A DNA stretch of 64,000 nt, taken from positions 930,001 to 994,000 of the forward strand of contig NZ_CP013435.1 of the NCBI RefSeq assembly GCF_001718795.1, given 5' to 3'. The notes under the pieces were generated by a model. It was not told the DNA's origin and did no database searches. It was given only the letters and a program-made list of their open reading frames with translations. This document shows positions 15,751 to 24,445 of this stretch, piece by piece. Origin of the DNA: Burkholderia latens (lineage in GTDB: Bacteria > Pseudomonadota > Gammaproteobacteria > Burkholderiales > Burkholderiaceae). The translations under genes and the position numbers were made by a program. How positions within the stretch are numbered: position 1 is the first letter of the stretch; each line of letters starts with the position of its first letter.

Positions 15751-16506
15751 TTACGCGCGCACGACGCTCACGCCGGCGGCCTCGATCGGCGCGGTCAATG
15801 CCGCATCGGTCTCCCGTTCGACCACGACGGTTTGCGCGAGCGTGAGCTCGCCGATCACGAACTGCGAAGCCGCATGCAATTTGGATTGCGATGCGAGCAC
15901 GACCGTCTCCGCCGCGCGCTCGGCCAGCGCGCGCTTGATCGCCGCCTCCTCGAAATCGCCGGTGCTCAGCCCGGCGACCGGATGAACGCCGGTCACGCCC
16001 ATGAAATACAGGTCCGCATGGATGCGCGCGATACCTTCCATTGCCGCGGCGCCCACCGCGACGATCGAATGCTTGTAGAGCTGCCCGCCGATCACGATCA
16101 CGTCGATCGACGGATGCTCGGCCAGCGCGACGGCGACGCTCGGGCTGTGCGTGACGATCGTCGCGCGCAGGTCGGGCGGCAACTGGCTGACGAGCAGCGC
16201 GGACGTCGTGCCGCCGTCGACGATCGCAACCTGCCCGGGCGCGATCATCTGCGCGGCACGGCGGGCGATGCGGCGCTTCTCTGCGGTATCGAGCGTCTCG
16301 CGCTGCGCGAACGGCGCGACGGCCGGCGACGCCGGCAGCGCGCCGCCGTGCACCCGCTGCAGCAGTCCTTCGCTCGCCAGCTCGCGCAGGTCGCGGCGGA
16401 TCGTGTCTTCGGACACGCCGAATTGCGCGCTCAACTCGGCCGCCAGCACCTGGCCGTCGCGGGAGAGCGCATCGAGGATCGCTTTCTTGCGTTGGGTCGT
16501 CAGCAT
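15751..16506 (-). CDS. DeoR-family transcriptional regulator
   Basis: A 251-residue sugar-metabolism type repressor. The N-terminal DeoR helix-turn-helix is complete (LSAQFGVSEDTIRRDLRELASEGLLQRVHGGA), followed by the DeoR C-terminal sensor domain with the DGGTTSALL phosphate-binding loop and the family motif GVTGVHPVAGLSTGDFEEAAIKRA. The ligand is probably a phosphorylated sugar or nucleoside product, but is unknown. It is divergent from a NudK-like gene, with an operator-like repeat array in the shared 81-bp gap, so it likely controls itself and that gene. Confidence 0.92.
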   Translation of the reverse strand: MLTTQRKKAILDALSRDGQVLAAELSAQFGVSEDTIRRDLRELASEGLLQRVHGGALPASPAVAPFAQRETLDTAEKRRIARRAAQMIAPGQVAIVDGGTTSALLVSQLPPDLRATIVTHSPSVAVALAEHPSIDVIVIGGQLYKHSIVAVGAAAMEGIARIHADLYFMGVTGVHPVAGLSTGDFEEAAIKRALAERAAETVVLASQSKLHAASQFVIGELTLAQTVVVERETDAALTAPIEAAGVSVVRA

Positions 16507-16511
16507 CGTAT

Positions 16512-16552
16512 TTGCACGAAATTTCTTGAAATTACACGAATCTGCACGTTAC
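16512..16552. promoter_or_regulatory. Putative DeoR operator repeats
   Basis: Three spaced half-sites of one consensus lie between the divergent starts: TTGCACGAA (16512-16520), TTACACGAA (16532-16540) and CTGCACGTT (16542-16550). The first two are 20 bp apart, the last two 10 bp apart, which is one helical turn. DeoR-family repressors often bind such direct repeats. Confidence 0.55.
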
Positions 16553-16587
16553 CATGCAGGCCGTCACTTGTCCAACGAGAGGTCGCC

Positions 16588-17193
16588 ATGGCTGCAACGC
16601 AAGACCGCGTGCGCATCGTCGATACGACGGTGCTGTCCGATGACTGGTATGTGCTGAGGAAGGTCACGTTCGACTTCCTGCGCCGTGACGGAACCTGGCA
16701 GCGCCTGAGCCGCGAAACCTACGACCGCGGCAACGGCGCGACGATCCTGCTGCGCAACGCCGCGACGGGCGACGTGTTGCTCACGCGCCAGTTCCGGATG
16801 CCCGCGTTCGTCAACGGTCACGACGGGATGCTGCTCGAAGCGGCGGCCGGCCTGCTCGACGACGCGACGCCCGAAGCGCGCATTCGCGCGGAAGCCGAGG
16901 AGGAGACCGGCTATCGCGTGCGCGGCGTGCGCAAGGTGTTCGAGGCATTCATGAGCCCCGGATCGGTGACGGAGAAGCTGCATTTCTTCGTCGGCGAATA
17001 CGATGCGTCGCTGCGCACGGGCGACGGCGGCGGCATCGCGGAAGAGGGCGAGGATCTCGAGGTCGTCGAGATGCCGTTGTGCGCGGCGCTCGACGCCATC
17101 GAGCGCGGCGAGATCGTCGACGCGAAGACGATCATGCTGCTGCAGTACGTCGCGCTGCGCGAACCCGCGGGCGCGCATGCTGCCGCAGCGTGA
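16588..17193 (+). CDS. nudK: NUDIX hydrolase, NudK (GDP-mannose pyrophosphatase) type
   Basis: A 201-residue hydrolase resembling E. coli NudK, which cleaves GDP-mannose to mannose 1-phosphate and GMP. Shared features are the N-terminal LSDDWYVLRKVTFDFLRRDG, YDRGNGATILL, RQFRMPAFVNG, the Nudix box GLLDDATPEARIRAEAEEETGY, and MSPGSVTEKLHFFVGEY after it. The Nudix box lacks the usual Arg-Glu pair in part (AEAEEE), as in other NudK-like proteins. The ATG at 16588 has GAGAGG upstream. It is divergent from the DeoR regulator. Confidence 0.85.
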   Translation: MAATQDRVRIVDTTVLSDDWYVLRKVTFDFLRRDGTWQRLSRETYDRGNGATILLRNAATGDVLLTRQFRMPAFVNGHDGMLLEAAAGLLDDATPEARIRAEAEEETGYRVRGVRKVFEAFMSPGSVTEKLHFFVGEYDASLRTGDGGGIAEEGEDLEVVEMPLCAALDAIERGEIVDAKTIMLLQYVALREPAGAHAAAA

Positions 17194-17304
17194 GGCACGC
17201 CATAAGGCACGCAATGCACGCATGAAGCAGCGGCGCGGCGCTCGAACCGGCGTATGATCGCGCGACGCAACTCGCGCACCGTTCGACGTTACCGCTGCTC
17301 CATC

Positions 17305-18180
17305 ATGCCGCTTTCCGATTCGCCCGACTCCCTCGATTCCAGCCCCACCACCGCGCCACTGCCTGCCGACCTCGTCGCGTCCGCCGTCGATGCCCTCGCG
17401 CGCGCCGATGCGTTGCTCGTGACGGCCGGCGCCGGTATCGGCGTCGATTCTGGCCTGCCCGATTACCGCGGCACGGACGGGTTCTGGCGCGCGTACCCGG
17501 CGCTGCGTCACGAGCGTTTCGAGTTCCACGAGATCGCATCGCCGCAGGCGTTTCGCGCGCATCCGCAGCTCGCGTGGGGCTTCTACGGGCATCGGCTCGA
17601 ACTGTACCGGCGCACGGTGCCGCACGCGGGTTTCGCGATCCTGCGGCGCTGGATCGATGCGATGCCCAAGGGCGGTTTCGTGCTGACGAGCAATGTCGAC
17701 GGCCAGTTCCAGGCGGCCGGCTTCGACCCGGCGCGAATCGTCGAGATTCATGGATCGATTCATGCGATGCAGTGCTTGCGGCCGTGCTCCGACGACACAT
17801 GGGACGCCGCGCCGTTCACGCCGGACGTCGACGCGGCCGCGTGCCGGCTGCTCGGCGAGTTGCCGCGCTGCCCGCGCTGCGGCGGCCTCGCGCGGCCGAA
17901 CATCCTGATGTTCGGCGATCGCGGCTGGCTCGGCGAACGCTATGACGCGCAGCAGCGGGCGCTCGATGCATGGCTCGCGCAGGCCGGCCGGGTGACGGTC
18001 GTCGAGATCGGTGCGGGCACCGCGATTCCGACCGTGCGGCTGCTGAGCGAACGGCTCGGCGCGGACGTGATTCGCATCAACGCGCGCGAAGCGCATGCGC
18101 GCCGTCCGGACGTGATAGGGCTGAAAGGCGGCGCGCTCGCGACGCTTGCCGCGCTCGAGCACGCGTGGCACGGCGGGTGA
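17305..18180 (+). CDS. Sirtuin-family NAD-dependent protein deacetylase
   Basis: A 291-residue SIR2-family protein. NAD-binding motifs TAGAGIGVDSGLPDYRG and TSNVDGQF are present, with the catalytic histidine in EIHGSIHAMQC. Four cysteines in two pairs (CLRPC and CPRCGG) fit the structural zinc site. The C-terminal Rossmann part has EIGAGTAIPTV and INAREAHA. It belongs to the bacterial sirtuin type whose substrate is not predictable; a deacylase role is inferred from intact motifs. The upstream open frame to 17254 is ignored because the ATG at 17305 fits the family start. Confidence 0.88.
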   Translation: MPLSDSPDSLDSSPTTAPLPADLVASAVDALARADALLVTAGAGIGVDSGLPDYRGTDGFWRAYPALRHERFEFHEIASPQAFRAHPQLAWGFYGHRLELYRRTVPHAGFAILRRWIDAMPKGGFVLTSNVDGQFQAAGFDPARIVEIHGSIHAMQCLRPCSDDTWDAAPFTPDVDAAACRLLGELPRCPRCGGLARPNILMFGDRGWLGERYDAQQRALDAWLAQAGRVTVVEIGAGTAIPTVRLLSERLGADVIRINAREAHARRPDVIGLKGGALATLAALEHAWHGG

Positions 18181-18284
18181 GCGGGGCAGGGCGGCGCCCG
18201 ACGGCATTGCCGCCGCGGCGCGATTGCGCATAAAGTTCGGCGTAGGCCGCACCCGCCACGCGGCGCCGTCAGCGAGGAGTTCCC

Positions 18285-18671
18285 TTGTTCTATTCGATCG
18301 TCGCTATTTTCGTCGGCGCCGGCCTCGGCGCGTTGCTGCGCTGGTTCCTGAGCCTCGCGCTCAACGCATTCTTTCCGGCGGTGCCGCTCGGCACGCTTGT
18401 CGCGAACCTGCTCGGCGGCTACGTGATCGGCGTCGCCGCTGTCGTGTTCACCACGCGCGTCGGGCTGCCGCCCGAGTGGCGGCTGTTCGTGATCACGGGT
18501 TTCCTGGGCGGCCTCACGACGTTCTCGACGTATTCGGTCGAAGTGATGACGCATGCGATGCAGGGCGAATTGGGATGGGCGTTCGCGGTGGCTGCCCTAC
18601 ACTTGACAGGATCGTTCACGCTGACGGCGCTCGGCATGTGGACCGCGCGCGCGTGGTTCGCGGCGGCCTGA
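18285..18671 (+). CDS. crcB: Fluoride channel CrcB/FluC
   Basis: A 128-residue four-helix membrane protein that forms a dual-topology dimeric channel expelling fluoride. Family signatures are [27 protein letters not shown] and [16 protein letters not shown] (central sodium and Phe-box region). It begins at a TTG (18285) with GAGGAG six bases upstream. No crcB fluoride riboswitch is visible upstream. It is followed after 24 bp by a DUF190 gene. Confidence 0.95.
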   Translation: MFYSIVAIFVGAGLGALLRWFLSLALNAFFPAVPLGTLVANLLGGYVIGVAAVVFTTRVGLPPEWRLFVITGFLGGLTTFSTYSVEVMTHAMQGELGWAFAVAALHLTGSFTLTALGMWTARAWFAAA

Positions 18672-18695
18672 GCGCGCCGGCACCCGGAGGGCGCG

Positions 18696-19046
18696 ATGGA
18701 CAGGGTCTTCTTGCGCTTCTACGTGCACGAGCAGCACCGGCTGCACTGGAAGCCGCTGTGGGAGTGGTTGCTGGAGGAAGGGAACCGGATGGGCGTCGCG
18801 GGCGGCTCGGCGTTTCGCGCGGTCGCGGGCTTCGGCCGGCATCGCGTGCTGCATGAAGACCGCTTTTTCGAACTGCAGGGTTCGCTCGCGATCGAGGTGG
18901 AATTCATCGTCACCGAGGACGAGGCGCAGCAGTTGCTCGAGCGGCTGTCGCGCGAGAAGGTGCGCGTGTGCTACGCGATGATTCCGGCACGCTTCGGCGT
19001 GATCGACACGCTCGGCGCGCCGCCGGCGCAAGGGCCGGCAGCGTAA
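18696..19046 (+). CDS. DUF190 protein, CrcB-associated
   Basis: A 116-residue soluble protein of DUF190, a PII-like ferredoxin-fold family commonly found beside crcB. Typical residues are LRFYVHEQHR, GGSAFRAVAGFGRHRVLHEDRFFELQ and PIEVEF-like AIEVEFIV. Its role with the fluoride channel is unproven; position and spacing suggest co-transcription. Confidence 0.88.
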   Translation: MDRVFLRFYVHEQHRLHWKPLWEWLLEEGNRMGVAGGSAFRAVAGFGRHRVLHEDRFFELQGSLAIEVEFIVTEDEAQQLLERLSREKVRVCYAMIPARFGVIDTLGAPPAQGPAA

Positions 19047-19058
19047 TGCGGCGACGCG

Positions 19059-19622
19059 TCAGATGCCGAACATCGTCAGCGACACGGCTGCGCGCGTGAC
19101 GATCATCAGCAGCACCTGCACGATCACGAACAGCAGGATCGGCGACAGGTCGATGCCGCCGAGGTTCGGGATCACGCGGCGCAGCGGGTTCAGGAACGGC
19201 GCGGTGAGCTGGTAGAGGATCGGCATCGCCGGCGAGCGCGGATTGAGCCACGACAGCAGCGCCATCAGGATGGTCATCCAGATCACGAGGTTGAGCGCCC
19301 ACTTCACGACGGTGAGCAGCGCGACCACGATCAGTGTCGCAATCACCGCGGCCGGATCGAAGCCCGCCATCACGACCATCAGCACCACGTAGACGAGCGC
19401 GGTGAGAAGCGCGGCGACGACGCTCGCCCAGTCGATCCCGCGCACGCCCGCGATCACGCGGCGCAGCGGCAGCACGAGCCAGTTGGTCGCCTGGAGCACG
19501 GCCTGCGTGACGGGGTTGTACGGCGGCACGCGGACGGCCTGCATCCAGACGCGCAGAATCAGCGCGGCGCCGAACAGGGTGAAGACGGTATTGAGCAGAA
19601 AACGGGCGATCTCGCCGAACAT
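19059..19622 (-). CDS. YggT family membrane protein
   Basis: A 187-residue integral membrane protein with two YggT repeats: RVWMQAVRVPPYNPVTQAVLQATNWLVLPLRRV and a second ALLSWLNPRSPAMPILYQLTAPFLNPLRRVIPNLGGIDLSP. Plant and bacterial relatives have been tied to membrane and division-site organisation; its molecular function is unknown. The ATG at 19622 has AAAAAGG 9 bp upstream; an ATG at 19631 is the alternative. It follows the DUF2520 gene on the same strand, replacing the usual proC-yggT arrangement. Confidence 0.9.
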   Translation of the reverse strand: MFGEIARFLLNTVFTLFGAALILRVWMQAVRVPPYNPVTQAVLQATNWLVLPLRRVIAGVRGIDWASVVAALLTALVYVVLMVVMAGFDPAAVIATLIVVALLTVVKWALNLVIWMTILMALLSWLNPRSPAMPILYQLTAPFLNPLRRVIPNLGGIDLSPILLFVIVQVLLMIVTRAAVSLTMFGI

Positions 19623-19698
19623 CGTTGGCATCCTTTTTATACAGTCGAGTAGCGTGCGGCCGCCAACGCCGGATGGCGGCGCATCGGCCGACACCTTA

Positions 19699-20628
19699 TC
19701 ACGCCTCGTCTTGCGACGGGGAGAGGAGGCTCGCGGTGCGACCGAGCGACGTATCGACGGCATGCGCGAGCGCGGGCAGTGCGGCCGGCGGCGCGCTGCG
19801 CTTCGCGGCGAGCGCGATCGCACGACGCGTCATCAGCGCATACAACATCGCGTGATCGCCGCCGCGTGCTTCGAGCAGCGCGAGCTGGCGCTCGACGATG
19901 CCGGTGTCGCCCCGTGACACCGGGCCCGCGAGTGCATTCGCGAGGCCCTTGTCGCGCGCGGTCTCGATCGTGCCGGCGAGCATCGGCAGCAGCGCGCGCA
20001 ACGCCGCTTCCTCGTCGAAGCCGAGGCCGCGCCACAGTTCGACCGCTTCCGACAGCCCGCACAGCGCGAAGCTCGCCGCGTAATGCGCGGCCGCGTGATA
20101 GAGCATCCGGCCGCCGGCCGGAATCGACAGCGGATGGCAGCCGAGTGCGGCAGTCAGCCGCAGCAGCATCGCGTGCAGTTCGCCGTCGGCCTCGAGCGTG
20201 ACCGAGCAGCCGTCGATGCGCGCAAGATCGCCGTCCGTGCCGCCGAACAGATAGAGCGGATGGAAGCCGCCGGTGGCCGCTCCGTGCCGCTTCGCCGGGT
20301 CCAGCAGATCCACCGCTGACGCGCCGCTGCAGTGGATGAGCGCCTGGTCGGCCGCGCGCGCCGGATCGAACCGCAGCACGGCGGCCGTCGCTGCCAGATG
20401 GTCGTCCGGCACGGTCAGGAAGATCAGGTCGGCGGCATCGACGACTTCCTGCGGCGTGCCGACTGCGCGACAGCCGTCGATGTGCGCGGCGAGTGCCGCG
20501 GCCGACGCGGCGGTGCGGCTCGCGATCGCGACGACCGGAAAGCCGGCGCTCGCAAAACGCCGCGCGATGCAGCGCGCGAGGCGGCCGGCGCCGATGAAGC
20601 CGAGGCGGGGAGTGGCGGGAATGGCCAT
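19699..20628 (-). CDS. Rossmann-fold/DUF2520 oxidoreductase-like protein
   Basis: A 309-residue NAD(P)-dependent dehydrogenase-like protein: an N-terminal GFIGAGRLARCIARR dinucleotide motif, FLTVPDDHL, HCSGAS and GGFHPLY, then the helical DUF2520 domain (YHAAAHYAASFALCGLSEAVELW). It resembles pyrroline-5-carboxylate and 3-hydroxyisobutyrate reductases, but the substrate is unknown. It lies 76 bp before yggT and is probably co-transcribed. Confidence 0.88.
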   Translation of the reverse strand: MAIPATPRLGFIGAGRLARCIARRFASAGFPVVAIASRTAASAAALAAHIDGCRAVGTPQEVVDAADLIFLTVPDDHLAATAAVLRFDPARAADQALIHCSGASAVDLLDPAKRHGAATGGFHPLYLFGGTDGDLARIDGCSVTLEADGELHAMLLRLTAALGCHPLSIPAGGRMLYHAAAHYAASFALCGLSEAVELWRGLGFDEEAALRALLPMLAGTIETARDKGLANALAGPVSRGDTGIVERQLALLEARGGDHAMLYALMTRRAIALAAKRSAPPAALPALAHAVDTSLGRTASLLSPSQDEA

Positions 20629-21158
20629 GGTCGGGAGTCACGCGAAAACGGGGCAGCCGTCAGTATCGCAGGAATGAACGGACGCCCGGGCACGGGGGGT
20701 TTTGACCCGGCGCGGGGACGACGTTGGGTGGCGCGCGCGCTCCTCGCACGAGCACGGCGTCGGGGGTTCGCGCGCGGTCACGTCGCTGCGGCGATTCCAA
20801 CTGGCCCTACTTAAACCGGTTCGCCGTCGCTGTCGAACGCTGTCGAATCGTCGGCATCCTGTCTCAAATTTGTAATCGTTCATTACGGAAGCGCACACGC
20901 GGTGCTCGCCGGAGCCGGTAAGTGTGACCGGCGCACGTGGGCCGCGATCCGAAGTCGGGCGGAATCGCGCAGCCGGCAAGGAACAGCGGCGATCCGCAAA
21001 GCCGCGTCCGGCCGAGCCCGCAGCCGCCTGGAATTGCAATTTGCAACAAATGCGAAATACATGGCGGGCGGGTTTTCGCTACATTGCTTGCATGCGACGT
21101 GCATGCCCGCCGTTGCCGACAGGGGCGCACAAATTACCGCTCCAGCAGGAGAATCGAA
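20629..21158. other. Divergent intergenic region
   Basis: 530 bp without a supported gene between the DUF2520 gene and a small secreted protein. Near the right gene, GCATGC occurs twice 5 bp apart (21090-21095 and 21101-21106), a dyad that could bind a regulator. Otherwise nothing identifiable. Confidence 0.4.
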
Positions 21159-21452
21159 GTGAAAAAGCTCATTCCGTTCATCGCCGCCGCCGCGCTGGGC
21201 CTGGGTGCCGCGAGCGCCGCGCAGGCACACGTGTCGATCGGGGTCGGCATCGGCGTCCCGGTCGCGCCTGCGTATCCCGTGTATGCACCGCCGCCGCCCG
21301 TCTATTACGCGCCGCCGCCTCCGCCCGTCTATTACGCGCCGGCGCCGGCCTACTATGCGCCGCCCGCGGTGGTCGTCGGCGGCTACTACGGTCGTCCGTA
21401 CTGGCGTCACGGTTACGGCGGCTGGGGCCATCACGGTTACTGGCGTCGTTGA
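21159..21452 (+). CDS. Secreted Pro/Tyr-rich repeat protein
   Basis: A 97-residue precursor starting at a GTG with AGGAGA upstream. The signal peptide is KKLIPFIAAAALGLGAASAAQA. The mature part is almost entirely low complexity: a repeated PPPPVYYAPPP-type unit (about three copies), then a Gly/Tyr/His/Arg tail ending GHHGYWRR. It is probably a periplasmic or surface protein of unknown function. A strong terminator follows 35 bp later, so it is a single-gene unit. Confidence 0.75.
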   Translation: MKKLIPFIAAAALGLGAASAAQAHVSIGVGIGVPVAPAYPVYAPPPPVYYAPPPPPVYYAPAPAYYAPPAVVVGGYYGRPYWRHGYGGWGHHGYWRR

Positions 21453-21486
21453 CGTGTCCCGCGCGGGCTGACCGTGCGCGGCAAAA

Positions 21487-21528
21487 CGGCGCAACGTCCT
21501 TCACCGGACGTTGCGCCGCTTTTTTTTT
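21487..21528 (+). terminator. Rho-independent terminator
   Basis: A perfect 13-bp stem (21487-21499 and 21506-21518), 6-nt loop and nine T from 21520. It ends the Pro/Tyr-rich protein gene. Confidence 0.95.
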
Positions 21529-21561
21529 CGGCGCCGGCCGTGCGCGCGCCCGGCCCGGAGA

Positions 21562-22233
21562 TTACACCGCGTGCACGATCAGGTCGCGATAGCCGCCGAC
21601 GATCACGCTATACGAGAAATACGCGAACAGCAGCGCGGACGCGACGTGGCACGCGCGCATCAACCCCGCGCCTGCACGCTTGCGGCCCTGGCTGGCGAGC
21701 GTGCACATGAAGAGCGTCCACGCGAGGCCGCCGAGGAAGAAGCCGGACAGGAATACCGACGCCGTCGCCGGTGTGGTCGCGCCGGCTTTCGCGATCAGTG
21801 CGCCGCCGACCGCCGCAAACCACAGGATCGCGCTCGGCGACGACATCGCGAGCAGCATCCCGCGCATGAAGCTGCGCCGCGCGCTGGCGCGCGGCTGCGG
21901 CGTGTCGTCCGTATCGCCGCCATTGACTTCACTCGCCGGTGCGAGCGCTTCGCGCGCCATCTTCCATGTGAGGAACAGCAGCACCGCACCGCCGCCGATC
22001 CACACGATCCAGCGTACGGCTTCGAACTGCAGCAGTACCGCCATTCCTGCGAGCGCGAGCGCCGCGTACACGAGGTCGCCGAAGCACGAGCCGACGCCGA
22101 GCCAGAAGCCCGGCCGGAAGCCGTGCGACAGCGTCAGCGACAGCATCGCGACGTTGACGAGACCGATGTCGAGACACAGCGACAGCGACAGGAAGAATCC
22201 GTCGGACAGCATCGAGGCGGGAGGAAAACTCAT
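21562..22233 (-). CDS. LysE-family exporter
   Basis: A 223-residue membrane protein of the LysE/RhtB amino-acid exporter family with about six hydrophobic segments. Characteristic parts are LSLTLSHGFRPGFWLGVGSCFGDLVY, WIGGGAVLLFLTWKMAREAL and RGMLLAMSSPSAILWFAAVGG. The usual start-proximal GPN motif is replaced by CLDIGLVNVAM. The ATG at 22233 (MSFPPASML) is preferred over the open extension to 22266. The substrate is not predictable. It lies 60 bp after ubiD. Confidence 0.85.
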   Translation of the reverse strand: MSFPPASMLSDGFFLSLSLCLDIGLVNVAMLSLTLSHGFRPGFWLGVGSCFGDLVYAALALAGMAVLLQFEAVRWIVWIGGGAVLLFLTWKMAREALAPASEVNGGDTDDTPQPRASARRSFMRGMLLAMSSPSAILWFAAVGGALIAKAGATTPATASVFLSGFFLGGLAWTLFMCTLASQGRKRAGAGLMRACHVASALLFAYFSYSVIVGGYRDLIVHAV

Positions 22234-22293
22234 CGTCGTTAGTATGGCGGAGTACGTACGAGGCACGGGGCGCCGCGCGCCCGCCGTGCGGGC

Positions 22294-23850
22294 TTAGAGT
22301 CCGATCTCCTGCCAGAGCCGGTCGACGCGCGCCTTCACGGCTGCGTCCATCTCGATCGGACGGCCCCATTCGCGATTGGTCTCGCCAGGCCACTTGTTCG
22401 TCGCGTCGAGCCCCATCTTCGAACCGAGGCCCGCGACGGGCGACGCGAAATCGAGATAGTCAATCGGCGTGTTATCGACCATCACGGTGTCGCGCACGGG
22501 ATCGACGCGCGTCGTGATCGCCCAGATCACCTCGTTCCAGTCGCGGATGTTCACGTCCTCGTCGACGACGACGATGAACTTCGTGTACATGAACTGCCGC
22601 AGGAAGCTCCACACGCCGAACATCACGCGCTTCGCGTGGCCCGCGTAGCTCTTCTTCATCTGGACGATGGCCATCCGGTAGCTGCAGCCTTCCGGGGGCA
22701 AGTAGAAGTCGGTGATCTCTGTGAACTGCTTCTGCAGCAGCGGCACGAATACCTCGTTGAGCGCGACGCCGAGCACGGCCGGCTCGTCGGGCGGCTTGCC
22801 CGTGTAGGTCGAGTGATAGATCGCGTCGCGGCGCATCGTGATGCGCTCGACCGTGAACACCGGAAACCACTCCTGCTCGTTGTAGTAGCCGGTGTGGTCG
22901 CCGTACGGGCCTTCGAGCGCGTGCTCGTACGCCGCGGCCGCGTTGCCCGCCGGGCGCGCCGGCGCGCCGGCCGGCGCCGCGGCGGGCGTGCCTTCCTGCG
23001 GATGGATGAAGCCCTCGAGCACGATCTCGGCCCGCGCGGGCACCTGCAGCGTGTCGACGCCTGGCGTCAGGCACTTCGCGAGCTCGGTACGGCTGCCGCG
23101 CAGCAGGCCCGCGAACTGATATTCGGACAGCGAATCGGGCACCGGCGTGACCGCGCCGAGCGTCGTGGCCGGATCCGCGCCGAGCACGACCGCGACCGGG
23201 TAGGGCTTGCCGGGGTTTCTCAGCGCGAATTCACGGAAGTCGAGTGCACCGCCGCGATGCGCGAGCCAGCGCATGATCAGCTTGTTGCGGCCGATCAATT
23301 GCTGACGGTAGATGCCGAGGTTCTGGCGCGGCTTGTTCGGCCCGCGCGTGACCGTCAGGCCCCACGTGACGAGCGGCCCCGCATCGCCCGGCCAGCAGGT
23401 CTGGATCGGCAGCTTGTTCAGGTCGACGTCCGCGCCTTCCCAGACGATCTCCTGGCAAGGCGGCGACGACACGGATTTCGGCGCCATGTCCCATACCGCC
23501 TTCGCGAGCGACAGCAGCTTGCCGGCGTCCTTCAGGCTCTTCGGCGGATCCGGTTCTTTCAGCGCGGACAGCAGCCGGCCAAGGTCGCGCAGCGAACCCA
23601 GCGCGGCGTCGTCGCCCGCATCGACGCCCATCCCGAGCGCGACGCGGCGCGGCGTGCCGAACAGGTTGCCGAGCACCGGGAATGCGTGGCCGGGCGGCGC
23701 ATTGAACAGCAGCGCCGGGCCGCCGGCGCGCAACACGCGGTCGCACAGCTCGGTCATTTCGAGCACCGGTGACACGGGCTGAGTGACGCGCCGCAGTTCG
23801 CCGAGCGCCTCGAGGCGTTGGATGAAATCGCGTAAGTCTTTGTATTTCAT
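22294..23850 (-). CDS. ubiD: 4-hydroxy-3-polyprenylbenzoate decarboxylase UbiD
   Basis: A 518-residue prenylated-FMN-dependent decarboxylase of ubiquinone synthesis. Family landmarks: [19 protein letters not shown], the conserved [17 protein letters not shown] segment, an E/R/E catalytic region around [13 protein letters not shown], and [18 protein letters not shown] at the end. There is an extra low-complexity insertion ([17 protein letters not shown]) before the active site, seen in related Burkholderia-type proteins. It needs the flavin prenyltransferase UbiX, which is not in this window. Confidence 0.95.
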   Translation of the reverse strand: MKYKDLRDFIQRLEALGELRRVTQPVSPVLEMTELCDRVLRAGGPALLFNAPPGHAFPVLGNLFGTPRRVALGMGVDAGDDAALGSLRDLGRLLSALKEPDPPKSLKDAGKLLSLAKAVWDMAPKSVSSPPCQEIVWEGADVDLNKLPIQTCWPGDAGPLVTWGLTVTRGPNKPRQNLGIYRQQLIGRNKLIMRWLAHRGGALDFREFALRNPGKPYPVAVVLGADPATTLGAVTPVPDSLSEYQFAGLLRGSRTELAKCLTPGVDTLQVPARAEIVLEGFIHPQEGTPAAAPAGAPARPAGNAAAAYEHALEGPYGDHTGYYNEQEWFPVFTVERITMRRDAIYHSTYTGKPPDEPAVLGVALNEVFVPLLQKQFTEITDFYLPPEGCSYRMAIVQMKKSYAGHAKRVMFGVWSFLRQFMYTKFIVVVDEDVNIRDWNEVIWAITTRVDPVRDTVMVDNTPIDYLDFASPVAGLGSKMGLDATNKWPGETNREWGRPIEMDAAVKARVDRLWQEIGL

Positions 23851-24445
23851 GAAGAAGGTCCGAGCTGCCCGCGCAACGGGCAGCGATGGGCGGGCGCAGC
23901 GGCTCGCTGCGACCCCGAATCGACCAGCGATTTTACCCGGGCGGCTGCGTACACGCCCGGCGGCGAAAAAAGTCGATCCCGCGCGAAGCCCCTACGGCAC
24001 GGGGCTCTGGAACTGAAGGGCGGTTTGAAATTACTTTTTGTTATAATTTCAAGGTTTTATAGTGTTGACGATCTATAAAACCCTGCTAGAATCCGCTCAC
24101 ATTGGCTGCAGGGTAAAGGCTTCGAGCCGCCAATCACCGATCTTTGACGCAGCGCGTCACCGTCCGCCGAAACCTGCACGGCGTATTCGACGGCCTTTGT
24201 CGTAGTCCCAGCCAGCGCCACCAGACGCTGGTTTTTTGCGTGGGTGCCACCGCGTATGCCCGCCTCGCCCGATGTGCGAAGGCGCCGGCCCTCTTACACC
24301 GTGGCCCTGAACGGTACTTATACCGTTTCCCCGATGCTTGCGCGTCCCAACCAAGGCGTGCGGCGTCGTGATTCCGCGGCGCGTTTTCCGTCTCGCCATC
24401 GAGCTGAGCGAGCCGCACGAGTCATGTTCATGGGAGATGATCTGA
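23851..24445. other. Divergent intergenic region ubiD / transglycosylase
   Basis: 595 bp with no supported gene. 24020-24100 is markedly AT-rich and contains the promoter at 24065-24092, so the transglycosylase mRNA would have a leader of about 350 nt. Confidence 0.5.
24065..24092 (+). promoter_or_regulatory. Sigma-70 promoter
   Basis: TTGACG (24065-24070), 16-bp spacer, TAGAAT (24087-24092), preceded by an AT-rich UP-like stretch. It points toward the lytic transglycosylase gene. Confidence 0.65.

Noticed and set aside
18181..18284. Fluoride riboswitch upstream of crcB
   Set aside because: The conserved crcB-motif core is not visible in this short gap.
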